Assembly: GCF_964204865.1 (NCBI RefSeq)
Contig: NC_135261.1
Coordinates: forward strand, 13,764,001-13,828,000
From: Styela clava
Lineage: Eukaryota > Chordata > Ascidiacea > Stolidobranchia > Styelidae
Length of the DNA stretch: 64,000 nt
Direction of reading: 5' to 3'
In this document: one piece after another, positions 55,101 through 64,000 of the stretch
Layout of the letters: each line of letters begins with the position of its first letter
How positions within the stretch are numbered: position 1 is the stretch's first letter
The notes under the pieces: model-generated
Databases searched by the model: none
Told to the model about the DNA's origin: nothing
The model's input: only the letters and a program-made list of their open reading frames with translations
Position numbers and translations under genes: made by a program

Positions 55101-56049
55101 GAAACACTGTTTGTTCTATGCATTTTGCAGATGGATACAAATGCATATAATGCAAGGATGCTGTAGAAAGAGGAAAGATAACTATTCCAAGTGATTCAAG
55201 AGTTGGCCTAGGAATGTTATAAAAAATATATTTGTGTTAGTGTCCAGCAAACTCTTGCATCACTCAGGAAAGATATATGAATTAAAAAAAATTATCTAGT
55301 AATTGATGCACTTTGTGTTAAGCTTTAGGAATATGTTCTCTGTCATACAACTGTTCACTCTTATTTCGAATACATTTGGTGATATTGATACATTCGTTAT
55401 ATTTAAGATATTGAATCCCTGCCAGCACATGGCGGATTACATATCTAAGTCTATGCATATGGAATGATTTAACTACTGTCTGACCTAGGCCTGTAGCCTG
55501 ACAAAAGGTAGTATTCCACTATATGGTTAAGTTTTATCATCTTCACTCTTCACTCCCCAGGATAAATAGAGTATGGTGAATTTGATACTTTCCATGATGA
55601 CAATCACAGACAAAATTTTCTCAGAAACTCGTAATTGACCAAGCTTCCCCCAACAGTTTATTAAAGAAAGCTCGCATACACTAAACTTTTTGTAATAAAA
55701 ATCTGATTCCTACGGATAAATTTCACATTTTTTTTTGTTAATTTGGGATGGAGTCAAAATTTTTTTCGGGTCAAAGTCGACAATTTTTAAAACCAGTATT
55801 CCGAGTTGATTGCAAATTGTTCCAACCGTTACAGCCTTGCTTTGAAGTAAATCTTTCAGAGAAGTATCAATTTTTTGCCTTGCATATCTATATAGCATTC
55901 AAGTGGAATTTCAATGCCACACAACCTGACATAGAAATAAAAACCGGTATAGTTCAATTCCAATTAAATATTTTATTTTTCAGGTTTTAAGCGTTGAGCA
56001 GCAGCCTTTGTACACAAATGTCACTGTCGATATCCTTGGTCCGCCCTAG
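40192..56049 (+). CDS. Beta-1,4-galactosyltransferase (GT7), complete, 7 exons
   Basis: Exons: 40192-40860, 41081-41200, 42521-42637, 45933-46143, 46866-47016, 53258-53378, 55984-56049. All have GT-AG borders with matching phases and give 484 aa. It is a Golgi type II enzyme that moves Gal (or GalNAc) from UDP-sugar to GlcNAc ends or related acceptors. Residues 1-49 form the cytosolic tail, with an ERLL acidic dileucine-like motif at 9-12. TM is about 50-71, then a Thr/Ser-rich stem to about 210. The catalytic domain has LAIIIPYRDRVQHLQYF (264-), NRAKLMNVGFLEAL, HDVDL (DVD 334-336, Mn2+), WCSDRPRHLSAGVDKFNYVL, WGWGGEDDD (395-403), KMITHKHEKGNEANPRRF with the metal-ligand Met and His, DGLNSIQY and LYTNVTVDI. 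It belongs to the B4GALT1-6 group; I cannot pick the orthologue. The catalytic core looks intact. Confidence 0.95.
41636..42483. mobile_element. hAT element, 848 bp, in B4GALT intron 2
   Basis: The ends are CAGTGGTTCCCAAACTTTTT and (inverted) CAGCGGTCCCCAAACTACGG. The flanks GGATATAC (41628-41635) and GTCTATAC (42484-42491) match at 6 of 8. The right end lies only 37 bp before exon 3. Inside, a 71-bp unit (AATCATGATATTTGTCACTT...) is repeated exactly twice from 41913. No transposase domain is seen. Confidence 0.88.
42638..45932 (+). other. B4GALT intron 3, otherwise unremarkable
   Basis: 3.3 kb. Apart from the tandem duplication and insertion at 43409-43960, it is plain AT-rich intron sequence. 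Segment 44290-44530 is locally less AT-rich and may be an unidentified repeat. Confidence 0.5.
43409..43958. repeat. 65-bp tandem duplication, second unit split by an insertion
   Basis: AATTTATAATATTTATCATG plus the following GTTAGTGCTAAGTTGTTG block forms a unit that starts near 43409 and again near 43467. The second unit is interrupted after TATG at 43497 and resumes after TATG at 43926, with 425 bp inserted. The insert ends GAAAAAATAAATCTCTCTCT, a tail like those of non-LTR retroposons. Confidence 0.65.
46670..46840 (+). repeat. Possible second SINE-type repeat, in B4GALT intron 4
   Basis: AATGGTTAAAGCGTTCGGC, then ~45 nt, then TTTCAAATCTCATGCCCCCC, then GGGCCTAGGCAATG. It resembles the segment at 15745-15885. 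B box-like GTTTCAAATC is present; the A box is weak. Confidence 0.4.
47918..48208. mobile_element. hAT MITE, 291 bp, in B4GALT intron 5
   Basis: The ends are CAGGGCTACTCAACTGGCGG and (inverted) CAGGGCTACTCGACTATTTT. The perfect duplication GTATAGAG lies at 47910-47917 and 48209-48216. It is the same family as the degraded copy at 10267-10591. Confidence 0.94.
52290..53163. mobile_element. hAT MITE, 874 bp, in B4GALT intron 5
   Basis: The ends are CAGGGATGGCGAACCTTTTT and (inverted) CAGGGATGGTGAACCACTGT. The perfect duplication CTCTATAA lies at 52282-52289 and 53164-53171. GTGGGTCAC motifs occur near both ends. The right end is 94 bp before exon 6. Confidence 0.94.
53537..55113. mobile_element. 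Dimeric hAT MITE in B4GALT intron 6
   Basis: The left end CAGTGGTTCCTAACCTTTGC follows TTCTATGC (53529-53536). TTCTATGC recurs at 55114-55121, 4 bp after the final CACTG. The interior is two related copies in the same direction: GTCGAACCCCTGGAA, then GTTCGATCGAAC, then GAAACACTG occurs near 54450-54512 and again near 55046-55109, with CACTTACTTCC and AACGTGTAAGTTT also paired. The second copy lacks its left end. Confidence 0.75.
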
Positions 56050-59000
56050 GAAAATTATATCGATCGAACGGAAAAAAGATCAAGTATCTCTGCCTTATTC
56101 AATGTGTGACTAGTTATGGACTCATCCATATCATGTTTCACTAGTCTTAAAGCATCAGTGATCAGTGAAAATATTATGCTTCCAGTGAGATGTAAATGGT
56201 AACCATTCAGGCTTCGTGATACGTAATTATCTTCAAAATGCAGTATCAAGGTGCACCACTTCTTAACGGTAGTTTGAGAAGAGTTGAAATCTTTCTGACA
56301 GTTTTTTCTCATTTTCTGTCACTTGATAAGCCTAATTTACTGCTTTCCACTGTATATAGAATTAATGGTAAATGCACGTAATGCCTCATATTTATAAGCT
56401 TCTTAAAGTTAATCTTGACATGCATTCTGTTGCTCTACTAATATCTAGAAAGACTAAGCTAACATAAATTTTTATTATTCAGCCGTAGTTGCATTATTGT
56501 TTGGATTTCAAATTATTTTTTTTGGAATTTATAGAGCTTTATCTTCTCATATTTTCCAAATAGTGTTGCTTATAAACATAGTTTCTAGGTTTTCGATAGG
56601 TTCACTCTGGAAACCATCCACTCTTCAATATACTTGTCATTTTCAGAACTTTCTAAAATCATAATACGTTTTTGTTTTATGTAACCCAGTTCACTGAGAG
56701 AATAGTGCACAGTAATCAGAATAATCTACTGCATAGTTGATAATTTAAAAATGTCATCAAATTTGGAGTAATATGAAACAATTTCACTCCAAAAATTTGC
56801 TCACCCAACATGCATATGTTCATATTCCCAAAGCCCATAGGCTAAATTTTTTATTGTTAAATAAATGGCATAATAGTAAAATACAATTGCCTAAGACTAT
56901 TCAGCCATCTAACCTGAATACCAAATAGGAATGGTTGAATTACCAAATAGCTAGAGTAATACACAAACACACTGTAATTTATGAGTCGCATTGATTCAAT
57001 GTCTTGGTCATTCAATAACTAAATAATTCGGCCCTACCTCGTGTTAATTTGTAAGCACGAGAAGAATTATAACCTAGACAAAAATTTAGATGAAATTTTG
57101 CTCAAATTTTTTTGTGCAATTAAACTATTCTGTGAATATTTTAGTGACAAAATCAAAAGGCATGATTTATCTGTGTATTCACCCAATCAGAAATGAATTT
57201 TTAAGATATTTTTCTGAACTACACTAATATCACCTGATCTTTCTATTCTTTTTCTTATTTACGATTTGTTCGCTGCTTCTACTCCGCAGTGTTAATTGAT
57301 ATCCAAGCACTTGTCAAATAACCTCATTTAGCCGATGCAGAATCGATAATGGGTTAAGGCTATACATTAGTATAGCAGGATTTATGATGCATTTTATTTA
57401 AGAATCGCAAACTGTGTTATTTCGAAACACCAAAGCAACTATTGGAAATTAATTGTTGATTAGTTTTAGCATTAAATCCTCATTTCATCAAGACCGTTTT
57501 TGATCACTGCATCTAAAATAAAACCCTCTTGGAGACAAACTGGCAGTTATACCCTAATTTCCAAAAAATTGCTAAGAATTAAAAAATGAAAACTGAAACT
57601 TTCTATGTGCAAAGATATTGCTTGGAAGTTCGCAAACATGCATGCTTGTAAGAAAATACCTGCAATTGTCCTAATTTTGTTCATATTCATGAAATTATAG
57701 TGCCGGATTTGGTACAATCCAATACCTGTTATAATTTTGTTTTTGAAATCATTTAACCAAGTTTGTGAATTTGAATAGATTTTAATTTTTTATTCACTGT
57801 AAAAATCCTGTTTATGATATATCTGTGTGCGGAATACTGTATGTTGGTAATTGCATTAGTATGAATCAGACATCCAGTTTCCAAGCAATTCTATCTTTGC
57901 TAAGTATGGCCGAGGACGGATTTTACTGCTTTCATAGTAAATCATGTTTCGCCTTGCCAGGTTTGGTGCAAACCTCAATATTTGAGCCATTGTTGAATAC
58001 GGACAGTCGTTATTTTATTGAAAATATTTTATTTAGTGAAAATATATTTGATCATCCGTTATTTTATTGTTAGATATTTCCTTTTAAAGGGGTTCGACTT
58101 AATACGATATGATTTTATTGTAAATTCAAAAGAAATTTGATAGGTTTAGCACAATAGAATTTTGTCTAAAACTTTTGTAGGTTAGTTTTATTGTGAAATA
58201 GTTGTGATAAGTTTCTTTTATATAATATTAGATTCCCCATATCACATGACTAGCAATATTACACTGATTAAATTTTAAATCATACTTTTTATGTGCTGCC
58301 TAAAATTGTTTTAAAAGAGAATCAGTGTAGTAAACTTTTCATGAGATAATATTTATTTGCATATTTCTAAAGCTGTTTATGCCGAACTACATTATTACCC
58401 AAATTCTGACAAATGTCATATTTCATTAGTCTCTGATTTTACCCCGTCCCAATTTATGTTGAATTCATATCATATTCGAAAATTGAGTCTTAGTGTTGTG
58501 CTAAAATAAGTTATCTACCAGGATTCATAAATACCATTTTCCATTGGAACCAGATATTCCCGTTCGGTCGTAATTTTTTGCGAAATATTGCCGCATCTTG
58601 AAAGAGCTAAAGTTAAAGTTACATATGTGATTTTTTTGCTGGCTGTCTTTATCTGTTCTTGCATCCTGTCTAAAAATTGGTGAAGTTTCAATTTTATCAT
58701 TAGTGCATTCTTTCTTCAAATTCTTGACTGTATTTTTGAATGAGTGTATTCCGTAGGCCTATATCAATTTAATTATTTTATTTACAACAATCAATTAACA
58801 TAAAATAGATATATCTTTCAATGTAGACATCTATAGATGACGAAAGTAGAAAGCGCTATGGAGATTGCTAGAACAAGAGAGCAACTATCAAATATATGGA
58901 CATCAAGGTCTTGCATCGGTAAAGTAAGATTTTAACTGAACAGCGAGCGAGTTTGTTAAGAGGCCCGGACGTAGACGGTCAATCGTTCTGTAGATGTCCA

Positions 59001-62000
59001 AGCGAGTTTGAAATAAAAATAGACAGTTTTCCGGCGTCTTCGGTCATCTTTAAATGTGAGGATTTGGAATCTATAGGTTTTTGGTTGCGAGAAAAGCTAT
59101 TTTTATTAGCAAATACTTTGGATGAGATTATGTTAGTACCGGTGAAGATGAAAGTCTTATGTTGTCGCCAGTCACACCTCGCCGTCGTCAGTCGGTATCG
59201 CAATAGCTAGCGAGTTGTTTCAAACGAATACATGGGCTTTGGTCGGTCCTCTACCGTCTCTCCTATAATAAATATTGCCCATAGAAGTCAACGCAGTGCT
59301 CGGTGTATTCCGCCAGCTGTCGAGTTCAATTCTAATGATTTTCCAATAGTTAATATTTTAGTCCTGGGCACTGCTTTGGTGTACTTTTTGCGTGGATTTT
59401 TCCATAGGGCGGTGATTTCGAATTTTTTAACAATCAAATTATATATCTACTTCAAAACGGGACGCCTCCAAATACTGTGATTTTGTAACCTTACATTTTC
59501 CGATTTTACTGCATAGACCTATATTTGAAGCCATCCCGACTGTCTTCATTGACCATATTGTCATCGAGAGTTCTTGCGCATATTCTCTGTTCAAATATCC
59601 GGTCAAGCTCGAAAAATAGAGAGAAATTGACGTTAACGATACAAAGAATTCGAATTTAGATTTTTTATGTACAGCAAAAGAAAAGAATTAAATAGCCTGC
59701 CGTTTTCGAGCATTAAGAATTTACTTATTCGCCCAAGCATGCTTTTCTGTAGATAACACCTCCTTCAAAAAGACGTTTCATGACAGGACCAATTAGTATT
59801 GATTTCACATGTGATACGTTATGGGAAACGAGAAACAAACAGAATAACGCATTCACCACCAGTAAGTGAGATAGCGCTGCGCCGCACAGCAACAACAGTA
59901 ACGAGAACATGATTGGTAATGATCGTGTATTATGCTGGATGGCTGAAAGCCAAAGCGGGACTTTTGACTGACTTGTCTTGGACGGCGGGGCAAGACGCTA
60001 AAAAGCGGGACGTATGGTAAGTCTATCTATGCCTACATGTTTTTCAATTCAAATGCATTTGTGTGTAATCCGTGGTTCTTCTTCCCCATGGTATGTTTAT
60101 ACCACTACAATAAATGAGGCTGCAGAAATTTCAGGGAATGACAAATTGGAATTATTGCATATGTTGATTTGATTTATTTTTGCACCAAATGAAATATCTC
60201 ATTGATTAATGTTTACCCCAGCTTGTGGCAACAGCATTAGTTTGCTCCATCTCAGTATGTGAAACTGGCACTGCGCTGTGTGTGGGACCCCTATTTCAAC
60301 GAGTAATAATCATGGGTGAGATAATGTAGCACCGACTAAAGTCCATAGATCTGTAATAACTGGTATATATACTACTGCGATATCAGATATATTACTGAAT
60401 GGTACAGTAACTGGACAATCCGTGACCTGCGATCCTGGTATGTAGGCTACATACGATATCTCATCCAGAGTGATTGTTTAGAAAAATCACTTTTCTGCTT
60501 CCCGCAAAATCTGTTCGATTAAAACACACATTATGCCGTGTTATTGCCGTTTAATTGCATAAAAATATATATATATGAAAAACAGTAATAGCAAAATTTG
60601 TCTGGCTAACAACACACAATATGCAGTGTTATTGCTGTTTTAATTGCATAAAGATATGATAAATAGGAATAGCAAGAATACGGATTTCTAAAAACGTAAT
60701 GATGGAACATATCGCTCGATGCATTGTTTAGCGCCAATACTAGACTTTATTGTGACATCTTTTCTTCTTCCGATAGATGAATACTATCCAATAGGCTATT
60801 TCCTCGGGAAAATCCATTGTTGAATCCATTGTAAATATAGCGATATCAAGAATGTAGCGTGTAATGCAGTAATTTCCAAAATCGAATGAGGCCGCGAAAA
60901 GTAAAACACTGACCAGGTGAGCTACAGGTGCCATCATGTCTTCCACGTTCCCGTTATCAGTTTTTTTTCTTCGATTTTAATAATATCCAACGGTGAAGAA
61001 TTAGCCTTGATGTTTCCGGCAGAACCTCATAAATGCATGAGGAGAATCAAATATTTCACTTTGGCCATTCATTTGCGTCCCATATTCAGAAAATAAACGT
61101 ATATAAAAAGGCCTTTAAATTTTTAACAATTTTATTCATGTTCGATCAACATTCGTCTGAATATACGGTTTATATGAGACCGAGGATATGATACTGATAC
61201 AATGATGGCACAATCTGAACTTAAGCTGTGAACGACCGGATGCGCAATCTACCTTACACAAAGCGTTACGCATTTCTAACAAGGTGTCAAATCTCATCAA
61301 AATACAAAAAAAAATAGTAGATGGGACTAAAAATAGGCTTACACATAACATCAAAACATATCGTAAAAATGATGCCAGTTATAATTAAAAGACTAGATAA
61401 GCTTTTATAAGACATATTACAGACAGACCATCTGATATCTAATGGTTTGGAAGTTACATTGATTTAAAATTAGGGATATTACAATTTTTTACCGCGTCGA
61501 ATCGATGCGAGGTCAGGGTTAGAGAGTATCGTCGTTCTGGGGATTCAGAGTTCAAAGTAGGCCTATGTAGTAAAATCTGGAACTGTAAGGTTACAGGATT
61601 ACAGCTAAGGGGTCGTGTCTTTGGAGGCGTCCCGCTTTGAAGTCAAAAAATATGGTGCCCCAGGCATAGACAAGGCACATTCTGAAGCCAGATTCACCAT
61701 GACCTACACTCGTATATATACATAGCAATCGTCTACATGTTTTCAAATAGAATTATTCATTAATACACATAAAGTTAGAAAGTATATTGAATACAAATAT
61801 TAAGTTTTGTGAATAATTCCGAGCAAGAACGAAACACTTTTGAAACACCGATCTAGCAATTATTGATAATATATTTTTGAATGATATTTGTAGTACTTAT
61901 TGAGTTAGAGAGATAGTAATTAGGTATTAGAACAATAGAAACGTGTTTTCATATATGTCAATTTTTGCGTACTTCTGCTCTTCTCAGATATTCTTTCGTG

Positions 62001-62060
62001 CGTTTGATTTTTTCATTCCTATGATTTTCGCTGGCCCAATCAGTGGCTTTCACTTATGAC
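56050..62060. other. Six kb without a recognised gene
   Basis: AT-rich. Short open frames on both strands (for example 57825-58073, 58953-59210, 59725-59910, 60740-60946) carry no family motif. The phrase GGGACGCCTCCAA near 59460 is mirrored by TTGGAGGCGTCCCGC near 61622, and GCGGGAC motifs recur at 59955-60010, so part of 59.4-61.7 kb may be an old inverted-end repeat. Confidence 0.4.
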
Positions 62061-63901
62061 TCAACGGCCAACGTAATGTTTAATTGCCTCGGCAAATTTA
62101 TTGTTATCGCTGTAGGCAAGTGCAGCATTGTGATGACAATGTCCGAATACTCGACGTTTGGCGGCGTCATTTCTATATTCATTTCCCATAAGTTGAATGA
62201 CGGATGAGTTGACTGTTACAGATTTCTTTCGAACACCACAGTAGTAATAGCAGAGAGCGACGTTATACAAACACCAGACTTCGTTAATGACTTTCACTTC
62301 TGGTTCTGCATCTGAAACGCATGGTACCAACTCAGATATCTCCAGCAGGAGGGGTAGAACACAACAGTGAATGACTTTTTTTTATCACTTTGTCCTCTTT
62401 AGTCATTTTTTTAATAATTGATGTTATTTTTTCTACATTCTCCTTTATTCCGATGACAGAGAAATTGCGTTTTGCACTGATGTGGTGGAGTTTCGCAGCA
62501 ACATAAAATCAGATGGTAGAAAGAATATTCATCTGTTTTTCTGCTAATATACTTCCCATGTTCATTACATCTTTTATTCGGCCGACAAATTGGCGCAAAA
62601 AATCATCTTCTATCACTAGTTCTTCGATACTTTGCTCCTTCAGATGTTTGCATATAGAAGCCAGCGCATTTCTCACTCTGTCTTCACCTTTCAAGTTCTT
62701 GTCGCGAACGTCTACCATTATCCTATTGTAAAGTGTCTCCCATGTTTTACTTACTACTGGTAAAACGTTGGCCCAATCATCTTTAATTTCTTCCGGTATT
62801 GAAACCACTGTCGAATAGAAAGTTGAATAAATAAGTTTTTTTTGTTTTACAATCTAATAGTCCATCATTCTGGAATAATGACGACATCAGCTTCTAGGTG
62901 CACTGGAATGCTATGTTAGTATCATGCAATGTTGGTGGAAATGCGATCTTCGAATATAAGGCGATGAAGCTGGTAGCCTTCACACAAACTCTAGGTTTGC
63001 AGGTGATTAGATTTCAGACAATGCATGTTTTTGAATATGGGCCACATTAAAACATTTTTGTAGACTTAGTGCTGTATGTTCTGGGTTATCTGAGGCGAAA
63101 CAACAAGTAGCCTATGAACAAGGTCACTTTTCTATTATTGAGTCACAATCTGAAAATTCTATATAACTGGCTTTGAACTCGTGCAATATTATTCTGCCAG
63201 TCTCATTGTGTCCCATAATATCCAACATACATGATGAAGTCCTAATCTAACCGATTAGACAGTACAGTTTTGTCTCAGCACGTCGATTAATATTGATACA
63301 TACTAATTTCTAGAATCTAGAAAGAAATAAAAATTAGTCAGAACCTCCGATTTGGCACGAAAAAATCTCTCTAAATTATAGGATGTTTAGTGAATTCCAT
63401 TTTAGATATTTGCGAAAAAGTTAATGCTAACTGATTAACACGTTAACTGTTAAAGAAATTTAGCGAATGCCCCTTCACATGTGTAAACCGCGATCCATTA
63501 AACACACTTTTAAATACGTTCTTTTGGGTTTTATGTTTTCTCCGGTTGAAAACACAATTCAAGTGAACTCGTAGTCGTACTTGCGATGAGCTCGCAACAG
63601 TGTCGTTGAATATTTGAGTTTCTACTGTCGAACAGGTTCTTTTGTTGCCTGCTCTATTGTTGTTTTGCATTCATGGTCGTTGGCGTAGACCTAATGAATA
63701 TAAAGTTCAATCCCATTATTCCGTACCTTCTTTCCGGTATAGGCTGATAAACTTGGACGCTTCTTCATTTTCATGTAGAAGTGCTTTGTGTCCCTTATTA
63801 GCCATTTCGTAGAGTTGACACCTGTCCAGCGTTTTTGTGCCTCCGCCAGAAGTTTGGCTTTCTGTGATTATAGAGATGTCATTATTTCTACTTTCAACCA
63901 T
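62061..63901 (-). pseudogene. Possible TPR-protein gene, fragmentary
   Basis: Three minus-strand pieces look coding. 63901-63740: LYEMANKGHKALLHENEEAS, KFISLYRKE, a TPR-like helix pair with a possible donor (GAAG|GTACGG). 62808-62509: EEIKDDWANVLPVVSKTWET, LYNRIMVDVRDKNLKG, KEQSIEELVIEDDFLRQFVG, preceded by an acceptor-like CGACAG. 62330-62061: NEVWCLYNVALCYYYCG, VFGHCHHNAALAYSDNNKFA, EAIKHY, with clear TPR spacing, before a stop at 62061. A stop after LSTI (62509) interrupts the path unless an intron lies there. The start and end loosely resemble outer-dynein-arm docking protein TTC25/ODAD4, but the match is weak. It may be a diverged gene with unseen introns, or a decaying copy. I cannot decide. 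Confidence 0.4.
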
Positions 63902-64000
63902 GAACAGCCGTTGCCAATGGCAACAAATAAAAGGATAAAATTTTATAGATAAATTTTGATTGAAAAATTTAATTTACTTGAATAAAACAGTTACATTTTT

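Noticed and set aside
59725-59910. Minus-strand 61-aa frame with a signal-peptide-like start (MFSLLLLLCGAAL)
   Set aside because: The hydrophobic start is suggestive, but there is no cleavage context followed by conserved Cys or mature-peptide pattern and no exon partner. Chance is more likely.
60740-60946. Minus-strand 68-aa frame MEDMMAPVAHLV...
   Set aside because: It is short, matches nothing I know, and no splice-linked exons were found. Possible but not supportable.
1-64000. CRISPR arrays, bacterial operons or prokaryotic insertion sequences
   Set aside because: None is present. The sequence has spliced animal genes and eukaryotic transposons, and the repeats are SINEs, MITEs and minisatellites.

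Overview
The window is nuclear DNA of an animal. It is AT-rich, its genes have GT-AG introns, and it is crowded with animal transposons (hAT, pogo-like, non-LTR, tRNA-derived SINEs, many MITEs). The gene set (TRAPPC9, FIBP, MLYCD, POLR1D, a beta-1,4-galactosyltransferase) is ordinary metazoan. The style suggests a marine invertebrate, perhaps a tunicate, but I cannot fix the species.

Layout. 1-804 (-): first coding exon of TRAPPC9, running off the left edge. 805-8000: repeats, including four tRNA-SINE copies, a 3.4 kb inverted-repeat element with THAP and YqaJ coding remnants, and a diverged minisatellite in two opposite orientations. 9034-10095 (+): intronless FIBP. 10863-14165 (+): an intact intronless 1100-codon ORF of unknown function whose two halves share landmarks. 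14215-17474 (-): complete seven-exon MLYCD, converging on that ORF with 49 bp between stop codons. 18366-18692 (-): POLR1D. 19.9-39 kb: an almost pure transposon field with several hAT elements, a LINE split by a 4.8 kb hAT-ended insertion, a long inverted repeat with a PIN-like/CXC gene remnant, a pogo-like transposase split by a small hAT MITE, and a cluster of GGTACC-rich MITEs. 40192-56049 (+): complete seven-exon beta-1,4-galactosyltransferase with large transposon-loaded introns. 56.1-62 kb: nothing recognised. 62061-63901 (-): pieces of a possible TPR-protein gene.

The host genes are unrelated housekeeping genes: vesicle tethering, FGF1/phosphatase-associated protein, malonyl-CoA metabolism, Pol I/III subunit, Golgi glycosylation. 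I see no operon-like logic. The most notable items are the orphan 1100-aa ORF, the two inverted-duplication elements, and a uniform hAT target-site signature: all twelve bounded insertions have TA at positions 4-5 of the 8-bp left-flank target site, as known for Buster-type hATs.
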